Below, piece by piece: positions 46,231-58,907 of a DNA stretch of 64,000 nt. The notes under the pieces are model-generated. The model worked only from the letters and a program-made list of their open reading frames with translations, made no database searches and had not been told where the DNA came from. Every line of letters starts with the position of its first letter. Positions within the stretch are counted from its first letter, which is position 1. Position numbers and translations under genes: made by a program. The DNA comes from Uloborus plumipes (Eukaryota; Arthropoda; Arachnida; Araneae; Uloboridae): the NCBI GenBank assembly GCA_038373865.1, contig JAXGGA010000071.1, positions 124,001 through 188,000 on the forward strand. The letters are read 5' to 3'.

Positions 46231-47367
46231 AAATTTATTTTCTGGTAAAATTCTACTCTTAGTATTGTTTGCTGTACTTTGTTAGTTTGTGTTCGATGAA
46301 ATTGCATTAATGGTTGCTGGTCTGGGGATTTTGCGTCACCCTGTAAAGTATATTTTAAAAAATTCTGCTGATTGGACAACGTGCTCTATAGTCGGTCTAT
46401 CCCACTCATTAGAAAGTTATGTTGAGTTACGTTTTTTTCACCCTAAAGCGATGCGTTAGCACTTCAGTTCTAAAAGACTGAAAATACAGAATTCTTATGG
46501 TAAAAAGAGATGTTTAAAAAAAAAAAAAGAAAATGACGTCTTTCCAAACAGCTTATTTTTTAACAACAATAAAAAGATGTTTTATATGCTTCCTTCATAG
46601 AATACTTTCCAGAAAAAAAAGTAAATGCTAGGGAAAAATGCTATTAAAAACTGCCGGATATAAATGCTAGAAATAAATATAAAAAAAATACAAGAATAAA
46701 TACCAGAAGCAAAAAAAAAACTAAAACTCATAAATTATACACTACCTTAATCTACTTTAAATGGTGCATTTTATTAAACAGTCTTCTAAGTTTACAACAC
46801 GAAATGAACAACAGTTTTCATTTGAAAGTAACTTTGGAAATGTGTTCCATAAAATAAACAAACTTTTTATTCCCTCTTCAAAATATTTGCAGCTTTCATT
46901 ACTTTAAGTTTGTGAAAAACACATTCCACAGTAAAGTTTATCTTCTTAATAGGAGCAAAGACTACCGGAAAATTTTGTTTAGCACCAAAGAAGCACATCA
47001 AAAATTGAGAGAGATGTCTGTGCTTTTTATCTTCGGGTTTTACGAGGTTCATTTACTTTTATAACCGTCTACATCTTTAACTCTGCAAATCTCTATTTCT
47101 TACACTTTGAAGTGATTGTTTTCTTCATCAGATTTTATGACCAATTAATTTCATTTCTCAGTATAATGGGGTGGATTTGTTATAAAAATTCAGACTATTC
47201 AGAGCTTGGGATATGTTTCTAAGTATTATTAAGACTAGTAAAATGAATTTATTGGCATCTTTCTTAACGTATATGGGGTTTCCAGACGTTCGGATTTTGT
47301 CCGGTTATCGGGGTTTTACATCTGTGACCGAACTTGAAAACTGTCCAAATTTGAAGCTGTTAATGAA
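46231..47367. other. AT-rich interval, nothing recognised
   Basis: Degenerate A-rich stretch at 46600-46720 containing several AAATGCTA-like units. ORF 46867-47052 (minus) has no domain. Confidence 0.45.
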
Positions 47368-48287
47368 CTAGTTGTCGTGGCCGTCACGAAACTTTCTTCT
47401 TATCTATCTTATGAATTCCGGTTACAAAATAAAATACTCGCCCGAATAGTTGGAGACAGCTCCAATTTCCCAATTATCGTAATATCCCTGCGAATGCAGA
47501 ATCAATAAGTGAAATTGGAAATCATTGCAAAAGCCTTGTTTAGATTAATTGCAAACATTTTATTTGTTAGTAAAAAGAAATTGGCAACAGTTAAAAATTT
47601 CAAATCATTGAAAGTTTTCAGATGTTTTGATAATTAAATAGCGTGAAAGCGATTTTTAAATGAATTTATTTTCGCATTGTTGACTAAGCGCAAAAATCAC
47701 CCCACCCTCCCCCTGGAGCGATTGGCGCCAAAATTTAATCGATGCTTGCTTCCATATTGGGTTAGTGTTATTCCAAATTTCATTCAAATCGCAGCAATAT
47801 TTCTCGAAATATAGCAGGTGCAATGACAAAATAATCACTTTTGATTGCAAACCCCCCCCCCTTTAAGCAATTGACACAAAAATTGAATCAGCCCTTTTAC
47901 TCTTTAACGTCTACTTGAGTACCAATTTTTGTTCGATTTCGTTCATTACTTCTCGAGATATAGCAGATACATTAAATAAGAAGAATGCTCGATTGCCCCC
48001 CCCCTTTGAGATATTGACACAAATTGAATCAGCACCTGTACTCAATAGGGTCTACCTATGGACCAATTTTCGTTTGATTCCGCCGGTTACTTCCTGAGAT
48101 ATAGCAATCACCCACGCGCAGAAAACGTGCGATTGCTCCACCCTCCTTGAAGGAATTCGCTAAAAAAAGTCAGGTGCACCAGTTCACATGGTGGTACATA
48201 TGTGCAAAAATTTTTGTTCGATTTCATGCAGTAGTTTTTGCTCTAGCGCGGCCACAAAAACTGGTCACACACATACAGACTCACACA

Positions 48288-48365
<78 letters not shown>

Positions 48366-48495
48366 TTTTCCAAAAATGATCGAAATGGACTCAGCGCACC
48401 TCAAAACGTGCAAATCCGTCAAAATTCGACATTCGAAAATTTTCACGAATCCAATACTTTCTTCGAGATATTAGATATAGAAGAAAGTAAAAACG
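47368..48495 (-). mobile_element. Helitron/Helentron-like non-autonomous element, copy 2
   Basis: Same family and orientation as 37969-39042: it begins on the plus strand CTAGTTGTCGTGGCCGTCAC and ends TTAGATATAGAAGAAAGT. It differs in having a much expanded AC microsatellite and fewer intact 143-bp units. The hairpin near the right end has a substitution (CTTCGAGATATTAG), so it pairs less well. Confidence 0.75.
48283..48361 (+). repeat. AC microsatellite within Helitron-like copy 2
   Basis: About 78 bases of AC dinucleotides. At the same place copy 1 has only a short interrupted CACACAGACAGACACACAGACG tract (written here as CACACAGACAG then ACACAGACG), so the array expanded after the copies separated. 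Confidence 0.95.
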
Positions 48496-50096
48496 AGATT
48501 ATTTTATCATGTTAAAGAAATTTTAAACTACACAATTTTATTCTCATTACATTCTTTTTTAAGTGAAAAATTGAAAATAGCGAAAAATTGCAAACATGTG
48601 TGCTAACTTCACCACTTTTCGGACATTTATTGTTTAAAACGGTTAACCATGTCGCAAACAATTATAGCACTTTGTACATCCATAAGGATTATTTAACCAT
48701 TCTTTGGTAATCAGTATTTTAACTGTTTTTTTTTCTCTTATTACCACTTTTTTATAAATACTTAGCAAGTATTAATGTTTAACTTACACAAAGCTTCGTC
48801 CATTCGCTAATAACTTGTTTAAAACCAAATAAGTGTGCGAAATGATATGAAGAGCTTGTGTTCCAATGGTATCAAAAACAGTTTTTAAAGAGCTCCAATT
48901 TGTTGTTCTCACAATTTGTTTCCGAACGATTGCATATCGATTTACTTCTTAAATAAGTTATCACAAGAAGTTGTTTTTTTTTTCAATAATCTAAACATTT
49001 CAACATTTAATTTGAATTGTTTGTTGAATTTTTGGTGTTATACTTTATTTAGAATTCATAAAAGTGAGCTATTCAAAAATTACATAAAGTTTTGTGAAAG
49101 GTTTTAAAAAATGCTGTTTTCTGTCCAAGTGTTATTTAACTTCAATTTACCAAGCGTCATACAAGTTACTCCCTTCTCCCTCTTTGCCTTTATCAGTATG
49201 ATGAAAGTGTTCCGGTTAAGCCAATGCAAATTATGGTGTCCATGTCTATACGCGAAATGAATGTTAAACCGTAAAATAGCGAGAAACATTCTAGATGTGT
49301 TCTACAAGCATATTTTGGCTCGAAAAAAGGCGTTTTAGATATGATACTTTAAGAAAAATAGAAGTGCAATCCAAACAGTACCATTATCTGCACAATATAG
49401 AATTTGTAACAATGCTTATAGATATGGCAAACATTAAGTAAGAACACGTCACTTGTTTTATTTGAACTGAAAAAAAAACCTTCTCTCCTGCACTGAACTA
49501 CTTTTTGAACAATTAAGATCTTCTGTATTTTGACAGGGAATGGTTTTGAGTAATAAATTATTCACGTAACATTTAATGGTTCAACTTTGTAGTAATATGC
49601 GAGGTAAATGGTGTGTGCAAGATGGAGCTATATAATTTAGTTTTTTATCTTTAAGAGGGGGAGTAGTAAAGCAGAACGTAGATATTGAAGAGCGAGAGAC
49701 AGATTCACTGTGTTTTAAAAAAAAGCAAGAAAGAGAAATTTGATCGCAACATTTTATTTTTGTTTGATTCCGACATCAAGGAGGGATTGGAATGACTTAA
49801 ATATGGCGTCATATTAGGCAAGAGCGGAAGTTTATAATATCGTAACTAGGCGAAAGAAATTTAATGCAAAAAGAAGGCAGCTTCACACTTTAAAAACTTT
49901 CAGGAATTTACAAAGAAACCTTTTCCGAATATTTTTTTTTAATATTTTAACTTCAAATTTCATATTATGATAGGATTTGTCACTATAGCAACAATTTAAA
50001 AAACATTTTTGAGAATATAAATGTACCTATGGTTAAATAGCTGATTTGTTTTGGAGTTGTCCTGTTCTTGCGCCAAATACGCAAACATATCCAAAT
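48496..50096. other. AT-rich interval, nothing recognised
   Basis: ORFs of 60-63 codons near 48916 and 49104 lack domains. Confidence 0.5.
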
Positions 50097-50434
50097 ATGA
50101 AGTTAAAAATGCAAGACAACGTGTCCAAAAGTACAAATAAAATGTTTAAAAAGAGTTAGAAAACTCTAGCAAATAGCTATTTCGGGACTGTTATAAATGA
50201 AGCCCCATCATCAATGCCAAAAAAAAAGATGATGATTCACTGACCACAGTCAAGTGAACCATGAGGTGAACCATGGGTTCACTTGACTGTGGTCAGTGAA
50301 CCATCACCTTTTTGCACTGATGATGGGGCTTCATTTATAATAGCCCCGAAATAGCTATTTGCTAGAGTTTTCTAACTCTTTTTAAACATTTTATTTGTAC
50401 TTTTGCACACGTTTTCTTGCATTTTTAACTTCAT
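50097..50434. repeat. Long hairpin 1 (arms about 160 bp)
   Basis: Arms run from ATGAAGTTAAAAATGCAAG to its inverse and share TTAGAAAACTCTAGCAAATA, CCCCATCATC and TCAAGTGAACCAT. The centre is near 50265, with one extra GAACCATG unit. It is closely related to 51955-52237. Confidence 0.85.
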
Positions 50435-51768
50435 TAATTGTACAAAGTTTTCGACTGCTTTTCTTACATATCCAAGTATATTTTGGATTTTTAATAATAA
50501 TGCAAATAATATTTTCTCTAATTAGAAAACAATGCGATAATTGTGGAACAAAAAAGCTTTAGCTTCAAAATTATGCATTGAGTTATTGAAGAGATACATT
50601 GTTATTTTTCTAAAATGTAATCTTGTTCTTATATGTTGAAAAATCTCTTGCTTGAAAATGTTCATGTGTGATTTGATTTTCTGAATTTCTCTATACTTGC
50701 ATATGACTTATTTTTATTTTTTATTACGTCATTCTAAGAGTACCTGAGCCCTAAATTGTTTATATCGGAGTCTTTTGATATATTAATCATTTCAAGCACA
50801 TTTAATGCATTAAAATAATTAAGAGTAAAAAGAGTGAATCAGAACCGACGAAAAAGCCAGACGAAGAGTCAGATATACAATGCTACTAAATATTTCGATT
50901 TTCCTTATAGACAATCAAATAGACTGACATCTGTAAAAGTTAATTGACCAGAAAAATAAAACCTCACTCTTCTTTTACCCCAGTAAGTTTATGATCAACC
51001 ATTAAGAGCAATTGCCCTATGGTAGTTGTAGCTATTTTGCTTTATTTATCTTCAGGAATGTTCGTTAATTAAATCATAAGCTGTACTGATCAAATTAAGA
51101 AAAGAACTTAATTGCTTGCAGTGTTTAGTCCTCCGTCTACTGATCGTTAAGGCTGCCGTGAATAAGCGTAGCGCTAATTATTGGCCTCACTACGATCAAT
51201 CTAATTGCTTTGGAGAAAGACTTTAGTAGGAAATAAAAATTGCTCAGTGGAAAAATCAAAATAACCAATTAGCGGTATTTTACTCAGCAATTTTTTTTCT
51301 AATGACGGTTAAGATTTTAGCTGTACACTGCAAAATTTAATTTTTATATAGCGTGTGATAACTCGTTATCGATTTTAACTAGCCATTATTACATGTTTCA
51401 AAATCATCAGTACATAGTCTTACAAATGCATTTTTTTCACATCGATAATCAAGCGTTTTTAAAATGGCAAAATAATGCCTAAAAAAAATAATAACATTAA
51501 TAACCAGAATCGTTGAGTTTTTAGCATCGGATGATTTTGTTAATGCAAAAAAGTAGCTACGAAATTTTAATGAGCAGAGAATCATCAAATAATAAGTAAA
51601 ATTATTTTGAGACAGATTGAAAACTTTCAAAGAAATGACCATGCACAAGCACATTGCTCAAAGAGATTTTTTTATGGCAGATCAGTTTTTGAATTTAAAT
51701 AAAGTTAATTAAAAATTTATAGGTATTCCATGAGCATTAACGAAGACATTACAGAGAAAAAAATTTCG
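50435..51768. other. AT-rich interval; left edge shares sequence with the 51.8-kb repeat block
   Basis: 50435-50466 (TTGTACAAAGTTTTCGACTG) is the inverse of sequence at about 51825-51850 and 51930-51950. The remainder shows nothing recognisable. Confidence 0.5.
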
Positions 51769-51953
51769 TCGAAATAACAAGAAAATGATGCAATAAAACT
51801 AAATGTGGCTATTTGTAAGAAAAGCAGTCGAAAACTTTGTACAATTAATGAATAATTGTACAAAGTTTTCGACGAAATAACAAGAAAATGATGCAATAAA
51901 ACTAAATGTGGCTATTTGTAAGAAAAGCAGTCGAAAACTTTGGACAATTAATG
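51769..51953 (+). repeat. Direct duplication of about 83 bp with an inverted joint
   Basis: Units 51769-51851 and 51871-51953 share TCGAAATAACAAGAAAATGA through GTCGAAAACTTTG.ACAATTA. Between them TTGTACAAAGTTTTCGACG is the inverse of the end of unit 1. This arrangement resembles a template-switch event during replication. Confidence 0.8.
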
Positions 51954-51954
51954 A

Positions 51955-52237
51955 AGTTAAAAATGCAAGACAACGTGTCTAAAAGTACAAATAAAAGGTT
52001 TAAAAAGAGTTAGAAAACTCTAGCAAATACCTATTTCGGGGCTATTATAAATGAAGCCCCATCATCAGTGCAAAAAGATGATGGTTCACTGACACCAGTC
52101 AAGTGAACCATCATCTTTTTGCACTGATGATGGGGCTTCATTTATAATAGCCCCGAAATAGCTATTTGCTAGAGTTTTCTAACTCTTTTTAAACCTTTTA
52201 TTTGTACTTTTAGACACGTTGTCTTGCATTTTTAACT
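51955..52237. repeat. Long hairpin 2 (arms about 140 bp)
   Basis: Near-perfect palindrome from AGTTAAAAATGCAAGACAAC to its inverse, with centre near 52096 (CACTGACACCAGTC). It has almost the same sequence as hairpin 1, and the arms are more perfect than there. Confidence 0.9.
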
Positions 52238-53499
52238 AAATGTGGCTATTCTGAAAAAAATGCTTCCAAAACGGTTTGGAATGTGTAAACAAACGAATGC
52301 GCATTTAAAAAAAACACATACTTAAATTCTAATATGGCATTTGCTTCAAAAGGTATAATATTTAACACAAACGTATTAGTTTCATAAATTTCACCTATTT
52401 TAAGTTTAACCTATTAAGAACCAATTACTTTGAGAAATTGATATAACTACTATTTATATGTTCTATGTAAAATACTGAGCTTATTTGAAGCTTTATTCGT
52501 GATAGCACAATATGCTTTGGAAAAATCACTGACAGTTGCAGTGATCAGAGTCACTAAGTGGCAGAATTGTGACACCCTCACAAGAGTGACGGAGGGGCAT
52601 ATTGGTGACATATTTCGTGTGACTTATCAGCAATAAATTTGTAACCGGTCACTTGGAAACATTTGTTGCTGTTGTTACTGAAACCACTCGGGTACGGTTA
52701 GTGTTCGAACTCCGCTCCTGGCATTCACGAACGCTTGCATTTGAAAAAGGGGTGATAGGTTAAGGAGAAGCATTTGCCGGGGCTTTCAGCTTTTCTTTGC
52801 TTCTTACTTCCTGGTTGCATTTCCCTCCTATTTTGAGCAAATCAGAAGATATCTCAGGCATGTGCAAACGAGAGGAAGGTCGTACGATAAAAGATTAGAC
52901 AGTACCCGAGTCCGAGTCGATACATCTACCCGATTTAAGGGGAAATAGGTGCGTGTTTCCTTTCTTTACGAGCACAATTAACCCATTTATGCCGAAGTTC
53001 TTTTTAACAATTTTTTTCCAATTTGTATCTGCTTAAAACTCTTACTAGGAATGGTTTACATACATTTTAGGCTCAAAATAGTTCGTCGTTGCCATATTTA
53101 TTAAGTTATTTAACGTCCTGTTTATGGGGCACTGGAAGATAAGTGCGCAAAATATGACCTTACTTGACTTTACTTGTGCAAAGTAACATTACAGAAGGCA
53201 TCTGTGATCAATTTGAAGCAAATCATGTTAAAATAGTTTAGTTTTATGAAAAATAAGTTCGCAAAAAACACTTACTTTCTGTGGCTACCCATGCTGGATA
53301 ATTGCTTGACTGATTATTGTCTGAAAATAGCTGTCAATAAATAAACTCTTGATGTCCAACTAGTGGTTCTATCTGGTTTTCTCAAGAAGAAGGACTATTT
53401 AACTTGTGAAAAACAGCTTTAGTAAAATGATATACCCATTTTAATTTTTTGTATACAGTAACTAACAAGCGTCCCGTTTTTAGGCTACTGGCCATAAAG
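52238..53499. other. Interval without supported gene
   Basis: 52540-52920 is less AT-rich and contains a B-box-like GTTCGAACTCC (about 52703) with no matching tRNA fold. Nothing else recognised. Confidence 0.4.
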
Positions 53500-53710
53500 A
53501 GGGTTAAGGTGGAAGTCCTATTTACCTCAACACACATGCCATGAGACATGTCTTGTAGGAAAGCAACCATTCACGACACACTCATTCACGCAGAGAAAGG
53601 ACAAAGACAGGAGAGAGTGAAAGTACATCCATGCCCGAGCCGAAATTCGAACCCGGGGCTTCCTCATCAAGGTCAGACTCCTATGGCCACTAGACAAGGT
53701 TGTCGTCTGG
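53500..53710 (-). mobile_element. tRNA-derived SINE
   Basis: The minus strand starts CCAGACGACAACCTTGTCTA with a tRNA-like A box (TAGTGGCCATAGGAG) and, 35-40 bases later, a B box GGTTCGAATTTCGG, the spacing of an RNA polymerase III promoter. It is followed by an unrelated body (GGACAAAGACAGGAGAGAG on the plus strand). The tRNA part does not fold as a full tRNA. The 3' end of the SINE is uncertain. Confidence 0.6.
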
Positions 53711-56700
53711 TAAAATTTTGAGAGCGTCCCTGAAAAGTCACGTTATGATGCCACTTTGTGCGGACATTCCTGTTCTTGCAAATTGTTGAAGATATTACAG
53801 TAGCGTTTCATGTGTGACCTTCACGCGACTTACACATAAGAGTCCCATTTTATCCGCAGCATTATTAGAGATATACTAATCTAGAATTAAAACTTTTCAC
53901 GAGCTCTAATTGCATTGATTATTTTTGCTAACTTGATTTTTTTACTCTAAAATACTCCCTACTTCTTCTTTATCATTATTTTTTTAGATATAACTTATGC
54001 TATGATTAGTTTTTAAGCTCATATTCCTGACCAGTATTTTCATCGAACTGGTCTTAGTATTGCATCCAGGCTATTTAAAAATAAGTGTCACCTGCTTACA
54101 AGAAAGTGTATAGTGTGAAATAAATACATCTATGCTCAAAAATAAAGTATAAAATATAACTTTAAAATGCAAAAATTAGCAATTATTTGCAGACAGATAA
54201 CAAAATCAAAAGTTAAAATAATTTACCGGATGTTTTTGATCTTTAAACTCACCTCATTTGCTCGGCAAAAAATTGCATCCTTATGGCCCCGAAACACGTG
54301 TCTACAATTAATTGCAAATTTGCGCATTTCAACATTGTATTTTATCTTTTATTCATGTAATAAGTGTATCAAATTTTGAAACAGATATAAAACTTAATAG
54401 ACGCAATTGGTTTGAAATCTTTACTTTGCCGATATTTCTCTTTAAAATCGATTTCTCACAAATATAATCCTAATTAATGCAATAAGTAATAGTTTTAGCT
54501 CAATTAAAATATCCAATGAATAAACGCAAGCATTGCAATTTTATTAATTGTGAAAAATAATATTCTGTTTAACGCATTTATTTACCAGCTATCTTTAAAG
54601 CGCAAATAAGCTTAAACGGATGAATTTCCTTAACGGTTTATGTGCATGGCACGCATGATGTAACTGTACCTTTCTTCGACATTTATATAGAGAAAGAAAG
54701 ATCAAAAACCATCAGGCAGTCGTTTTTTTTTTTCTTGTGTGGCACTTGCACTCTTTGAAGGTACATTTTATGCTATTTATCTTACTTCGCTCGAGGAGAA
54801 ATACGTTAGCATAAGATTTCAAATTAGTTTGCACTCTAGTACGAAGCAATTTAAATCCTCTTGTGATCTCTTTGAAATTTCTGCTCCAGTAATAAAATTA
54901 GATTTCGCTGCTAAAATTGTAGCGAATGTCACAACAGAGAGTCAACGCTAAGCAATACTTAAAAGAAAATCTGCTACATTAAGCTTTTTTATCCCTCTTC
55001 CTAAAGAATGTAAATTGTTTTCGAAGGGATTTATTTCTCTATATTGCCCCCAAATACTTTTTTAATTCTAAACCATGTCATTATTTGTTCATGTTTTTTT
55101 CTTATTTATCTATTTATTTAGTTATTTTCATTACCAACGCCAACTTTCAACTAAAAAAAGCAAAGCATTGTTACCAGAATCACTAACCTGAGAACCATAA
55201 TTCCCTTATTCCCTTCTGTAATGTTCTTCTGCAATTTGATTTTATCTCTATTATGCTAAACGAGATGTTCATTCGCATATAAACGAGCTTTCCTTCCGTG
55301 TACCGACGTCGATGTAATAACAACAGCTATACCTCATTATCAGTCTTGTTTGTCTTAGGCTTTAAATTTGCAGTTAAAACAATACAAAAAAGGATTCAAA
55401 AGGAAAACAAATCTATTATGTAAACATTATCTCATTCATATTCTCAAACTGTAAAGCTTTTGCCTATTAACTCTAATCTAAGAATATTTAGCAGGAAAAT
55501 TTTAACCGACGCATCTTTTTCAACTGAGTTAGCGTGCAATCATAAGGAAATAAAATCTAAATGCAGATATAGATCGCAACAAAAGATCACCCTAATATTA
55601 AATTTTGAATCCAAGTAGATAAAAAATGAATAAATAAATTTTAAATATATTTATACAATACCAATACTTGAAGAGGAAATTGCTTCATTCCGTAAATAAT
55701 TAATTGTTTAATTTTCCAGGATGTCAACCAAGAGAAACATAAAAATTACTAAAATTAAGTAGTAAGACAAAAATTAAGTATTTACTGCTGAATAGTCAAC
55801 TTAATAAAAAAATAAAAGTTTTTAGCTCTTTTTAGTCTATAAGAAACAAATTACTCGCTATTTATTGAATCAATCAACATCTGTCTTTTGTCGATGTTAA
55901 ATCTAGAATAAATTTGTCCCGATTTTTTTCGTAACTTTTCTTGTAGTTTTTAAAACAAAAACTTAAAATTATATTAAAAATATCTGCATGTTTTAAAACT
56001 GTTGATGTTAATAGTTTGAGCTAGTGGTTTTTATATTAAAGTTTGAGGTTAAAGTTTAAATTTTTCTCGTGTCGCTTATGTTAAGACATTTTGATCTACT
56101 TAATTTGTTCTAGTTTTGTTTTTGTTTTAGTTTATAATTATCCGTAAGTGTAATAAGTTAATTGCTTTTTTATTTATTATTTATTTAATATTTTAATTTA
56201 TGATAATTTATTGTTTATTTATTTATTTATTACATTAATTTATAATCTTATTTTATTATTTATTTATTTATTATGGATATTATTACTGTTATTTATCATA
56301 ATTACTATTCATTTATTTGTTTATGTTTTCAATTGCTCAAAATTAAATTAAAAATACTTCGAATTAAGAAAAATATTCACGGAAATAGGTTTCATAATAT
56401 GGCCCAGGTTATTTGATTAAAATTTGTTTTGATCAAATCGAATTATTCTCCTTATTAGTTATTAGGAATGACAAACCGACAGCCTTATACGCTGCTGGAC
56501 ACACCTTTCGCCATCTAATAATCCTTTAAATTTTTTGATTGAGGTAGTGAGGTGATTATTTTTTTTCTTTTGTCATTATTTAATTTATAATTCGTTTAAC
56601 ATTATGAAAAACTAAAATTTCCCAAATTTCGAAAAAATGATTACGATATGATATTTTAAACTCAACACATAAAATTACAAATAAACATGTAACCTAACTA

Positions 56701-57142
56701 GATGGAAATGGAGGGAAACAACGCTGTTTGAAATAACAGAAAGGCAAGTTGATTGTTTCATCGAGGTGCCAGAGGTCACAGGAAATACTGATTTAAGAGA
56801 GATGTTGCTTCAACTATCACTTAGCAAATTCGAAACAAGGAATTATTACGCATCGGATATACGTCACTACTTTTCCTATAAAAGCACGCCCAACAGTGAC
56901 TTAAGCTTAAAATATATTTCTGACGCTTAAGATATCCCTAATTTACTTTCGCAACACAGAAACAAATCAGACAGAGGATTTTCACCTTAGTTCGAAAAAT
57001 ACCCAAGGCCTTATCGTGAAAGTTGTCTGGCGCATATTGGATGCCAACAAAAATATCATAAGCAAGAGAACCAACATTTCGTCTGAAGCTGATTAAGAGG
57101 AATTGATCCATAAGAAACTGATGCGGGGTAGGTTATTTATTG
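53711..57142. other. AT-rich interval with a TTTA-rich low-complexity tract
   Basis: 56160-56330 is a degenerate TTTA/TTAT repeat. ORFs near 54167 and 54739 have no domain. Confidence 0.5.
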
Positions 57143-57246
57143 TACACTGCAAAAAATGAACTGTTGTTTTTTGCAGAAAATACTGACAGCATAGATTCCA
57201 ATTTAAAACTGTAAAATGCACAGTAATAAACTGTAAAACTATCAAG
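57143..57246. repeat. Fragment related to the TTTACAGT MITE
   Basis: Starts TACACTGCAAAAAATGAACT and continues with AAAACTGTAAAATGCACAGT and AATAAACTGTAAAACT, the same units as at 45085-45498. The right terminus is missing. Confidence 0.6.
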
Positions 57247-58532
57247 TTTAAAAATGGCATTTAGACTATATAGGGCTCTCATTAGGATCCGTTTCGCAAT
57301 TGAAGACCAAAACCTATGAGGTGAAAATTTGTAAACCAAGATGTGTAATAAACGATACGTAAAAAAATCAATCTCCCTTCCTTAGAAACATTTTTTTAAT
57401 GTTTTCTCACACTGCCTTAATATCGTTATACGAACCATAAAACTTAAATATAAGTAAAACATAAGGCATAAGTTATGTTAATGGTATTCTATGCTTGATA
57501 TATGTTTCTTAGCTTTACGCAGAACATTAAGTTTCCCATACGTTGGAAATTTCGTAGAATCTGAATAAGAACTTTAATTGGTTTAGATATCGGTTATCTT
57601 TTATAGAGAGTCTAACTTGGAAACAATGTCAGATCTTCAACACGCTTAATGATGTGGGAAGACCCATCCATCTTTTTGAGGCATTAAAGAGTATTGAGAT
57701 ACATATCAGTGAGAGTAATGAGTGGATAATATCAGACATTAGGACTATATTCGGCTAACTTAGAATGGCACATTAAATCGGCAATGGGTTTTATGACTGC
57801 GTTAGTTATACATACAGGGAGTAGTAATATATTTGAAAGAAGACAAAACAGCTAACATAACTCCTTCTCATATATTCGAACATGTTTTGCTGTTATTCAT
57901 GCTCAGAACTATCACCTTAAATAGCATTTCATTTTTTTAACAGTTGCAGAATGTTGCTTTATACCATAGCTTTTACCTTAACTTTCGCGAAATGAAGCAA
58001 TATCATGTTTGCATATCTCTAGCTCGTGTACTGAAGGAGTTCTGGCTTCTAGTGTGAAGATACAATCAGATTATAGATGAGATTACTTGCCTGCAATTCT
58101 GTTGTGGATATTCTAGACTAATGTGTCCTAAACACTGTAACTGAGCTGTTCGGTATTTGGTTCTTGATGGGAATAAATAATGCTTAGTTCTTTAATGTTT
58201 CAATATTAAAAGAATCAATAATTTGTAATGATTTTGCGCAGTTGTATTGCATAGGATTCGTTCCGTTTTCTGTAACCCCCGCCCCCTTTTCTCCCAATTG
58301 ATATCTTTATACGTCTTTTATATTGGAAACAAAATCGTGGAGGCCTTCGTTCTGTAAAGAAAAAGTCAGCATAATAATACTGATCAAGGTACTCTATGAA
58401 GATACTATGAGGCCTCTCAGATGTTAAAATAAGAACAATGACACGATACTTTTCTTGGTCCAGTTCATCCTGAAAGTATTCATGCGTATAAGCGGGATCG
58501 TTTCGGGATCTATTGCAATTTTATATGCTATA
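57247..58532. other. AT-rich interval, nothing recognised
   Basis: No supported gene or repeat. Confidence 0.45.
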
Positions 58533-58563
58533 GCAGTACCCGCACGGCGCTGCCCGTGCAATA
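58533..58563 (-). mobile_element. Possible degraded Helitron 3' end
   Basis: On the minus strand GCACGG-GCAGCG-CCGTGC forms a hairpin followed by GGGTACTGCTA, similar to the good 3' end at 25421-25452, but the CTAG|T is degraded to CTATAG. Confidence 0.4.
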
Positions 58564-58737
58564 AATGTAAAGGCCCTTGAATAAATTAAAAATGCGACGA
58601 ACACTCTGGAGTAAAATAGTTATTTTCTTTTATTCAAATTTACTTCACAGCAATTAAAATTCCAGTAAAAGTTGGAGTTTACACATGTCGCCAAATAAAT
58701 CAGAAAGGCATTAAACTCCCGAAAACATTAAAAGTAG

Positions 58738-58886
58738 GATAGAATTGCGATAACCGGGTCTCGGCGATGAATATTTCATTCTGGCGACCCGCTATCTTCT
58801 TAGAGGCGGAAAAATATTTTTCGATTTTAGTAATCCTACAACATAGCTAATTGACGCCAACGTGACCCGGTTACCGTAATTCTACC
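58738..58886. mobile_element. MITE, 149 bp, with exact 8-bp target duplication AAAAGTAG
   Basis: AAAAGTAG occurs at 58730-58737 and 58887-58894. The ends GATAGAATTGCGATAACC and, inverted, GGTAGAATTACGGTAACC, both followed by GGGTC, agree at 20 of 23 positions. No coding. The 8-bp duplication fits hAT or another 8-bp family, although the ends do not begin CAG. Confidence 0.85.
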
Positions 58887-58907
58887 AAAAGTAGCTTTTA
58901 AAGAATA

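Noticed and set aside
48147..48515. His-Thr repeat protein
   Set aside because: Translation of the AC microsatellite inside a Helitron-like element.
52695..52715. B-box-like GTTCGAACTCC
   Set aside because: No matching A box or acceptor stem nearby.
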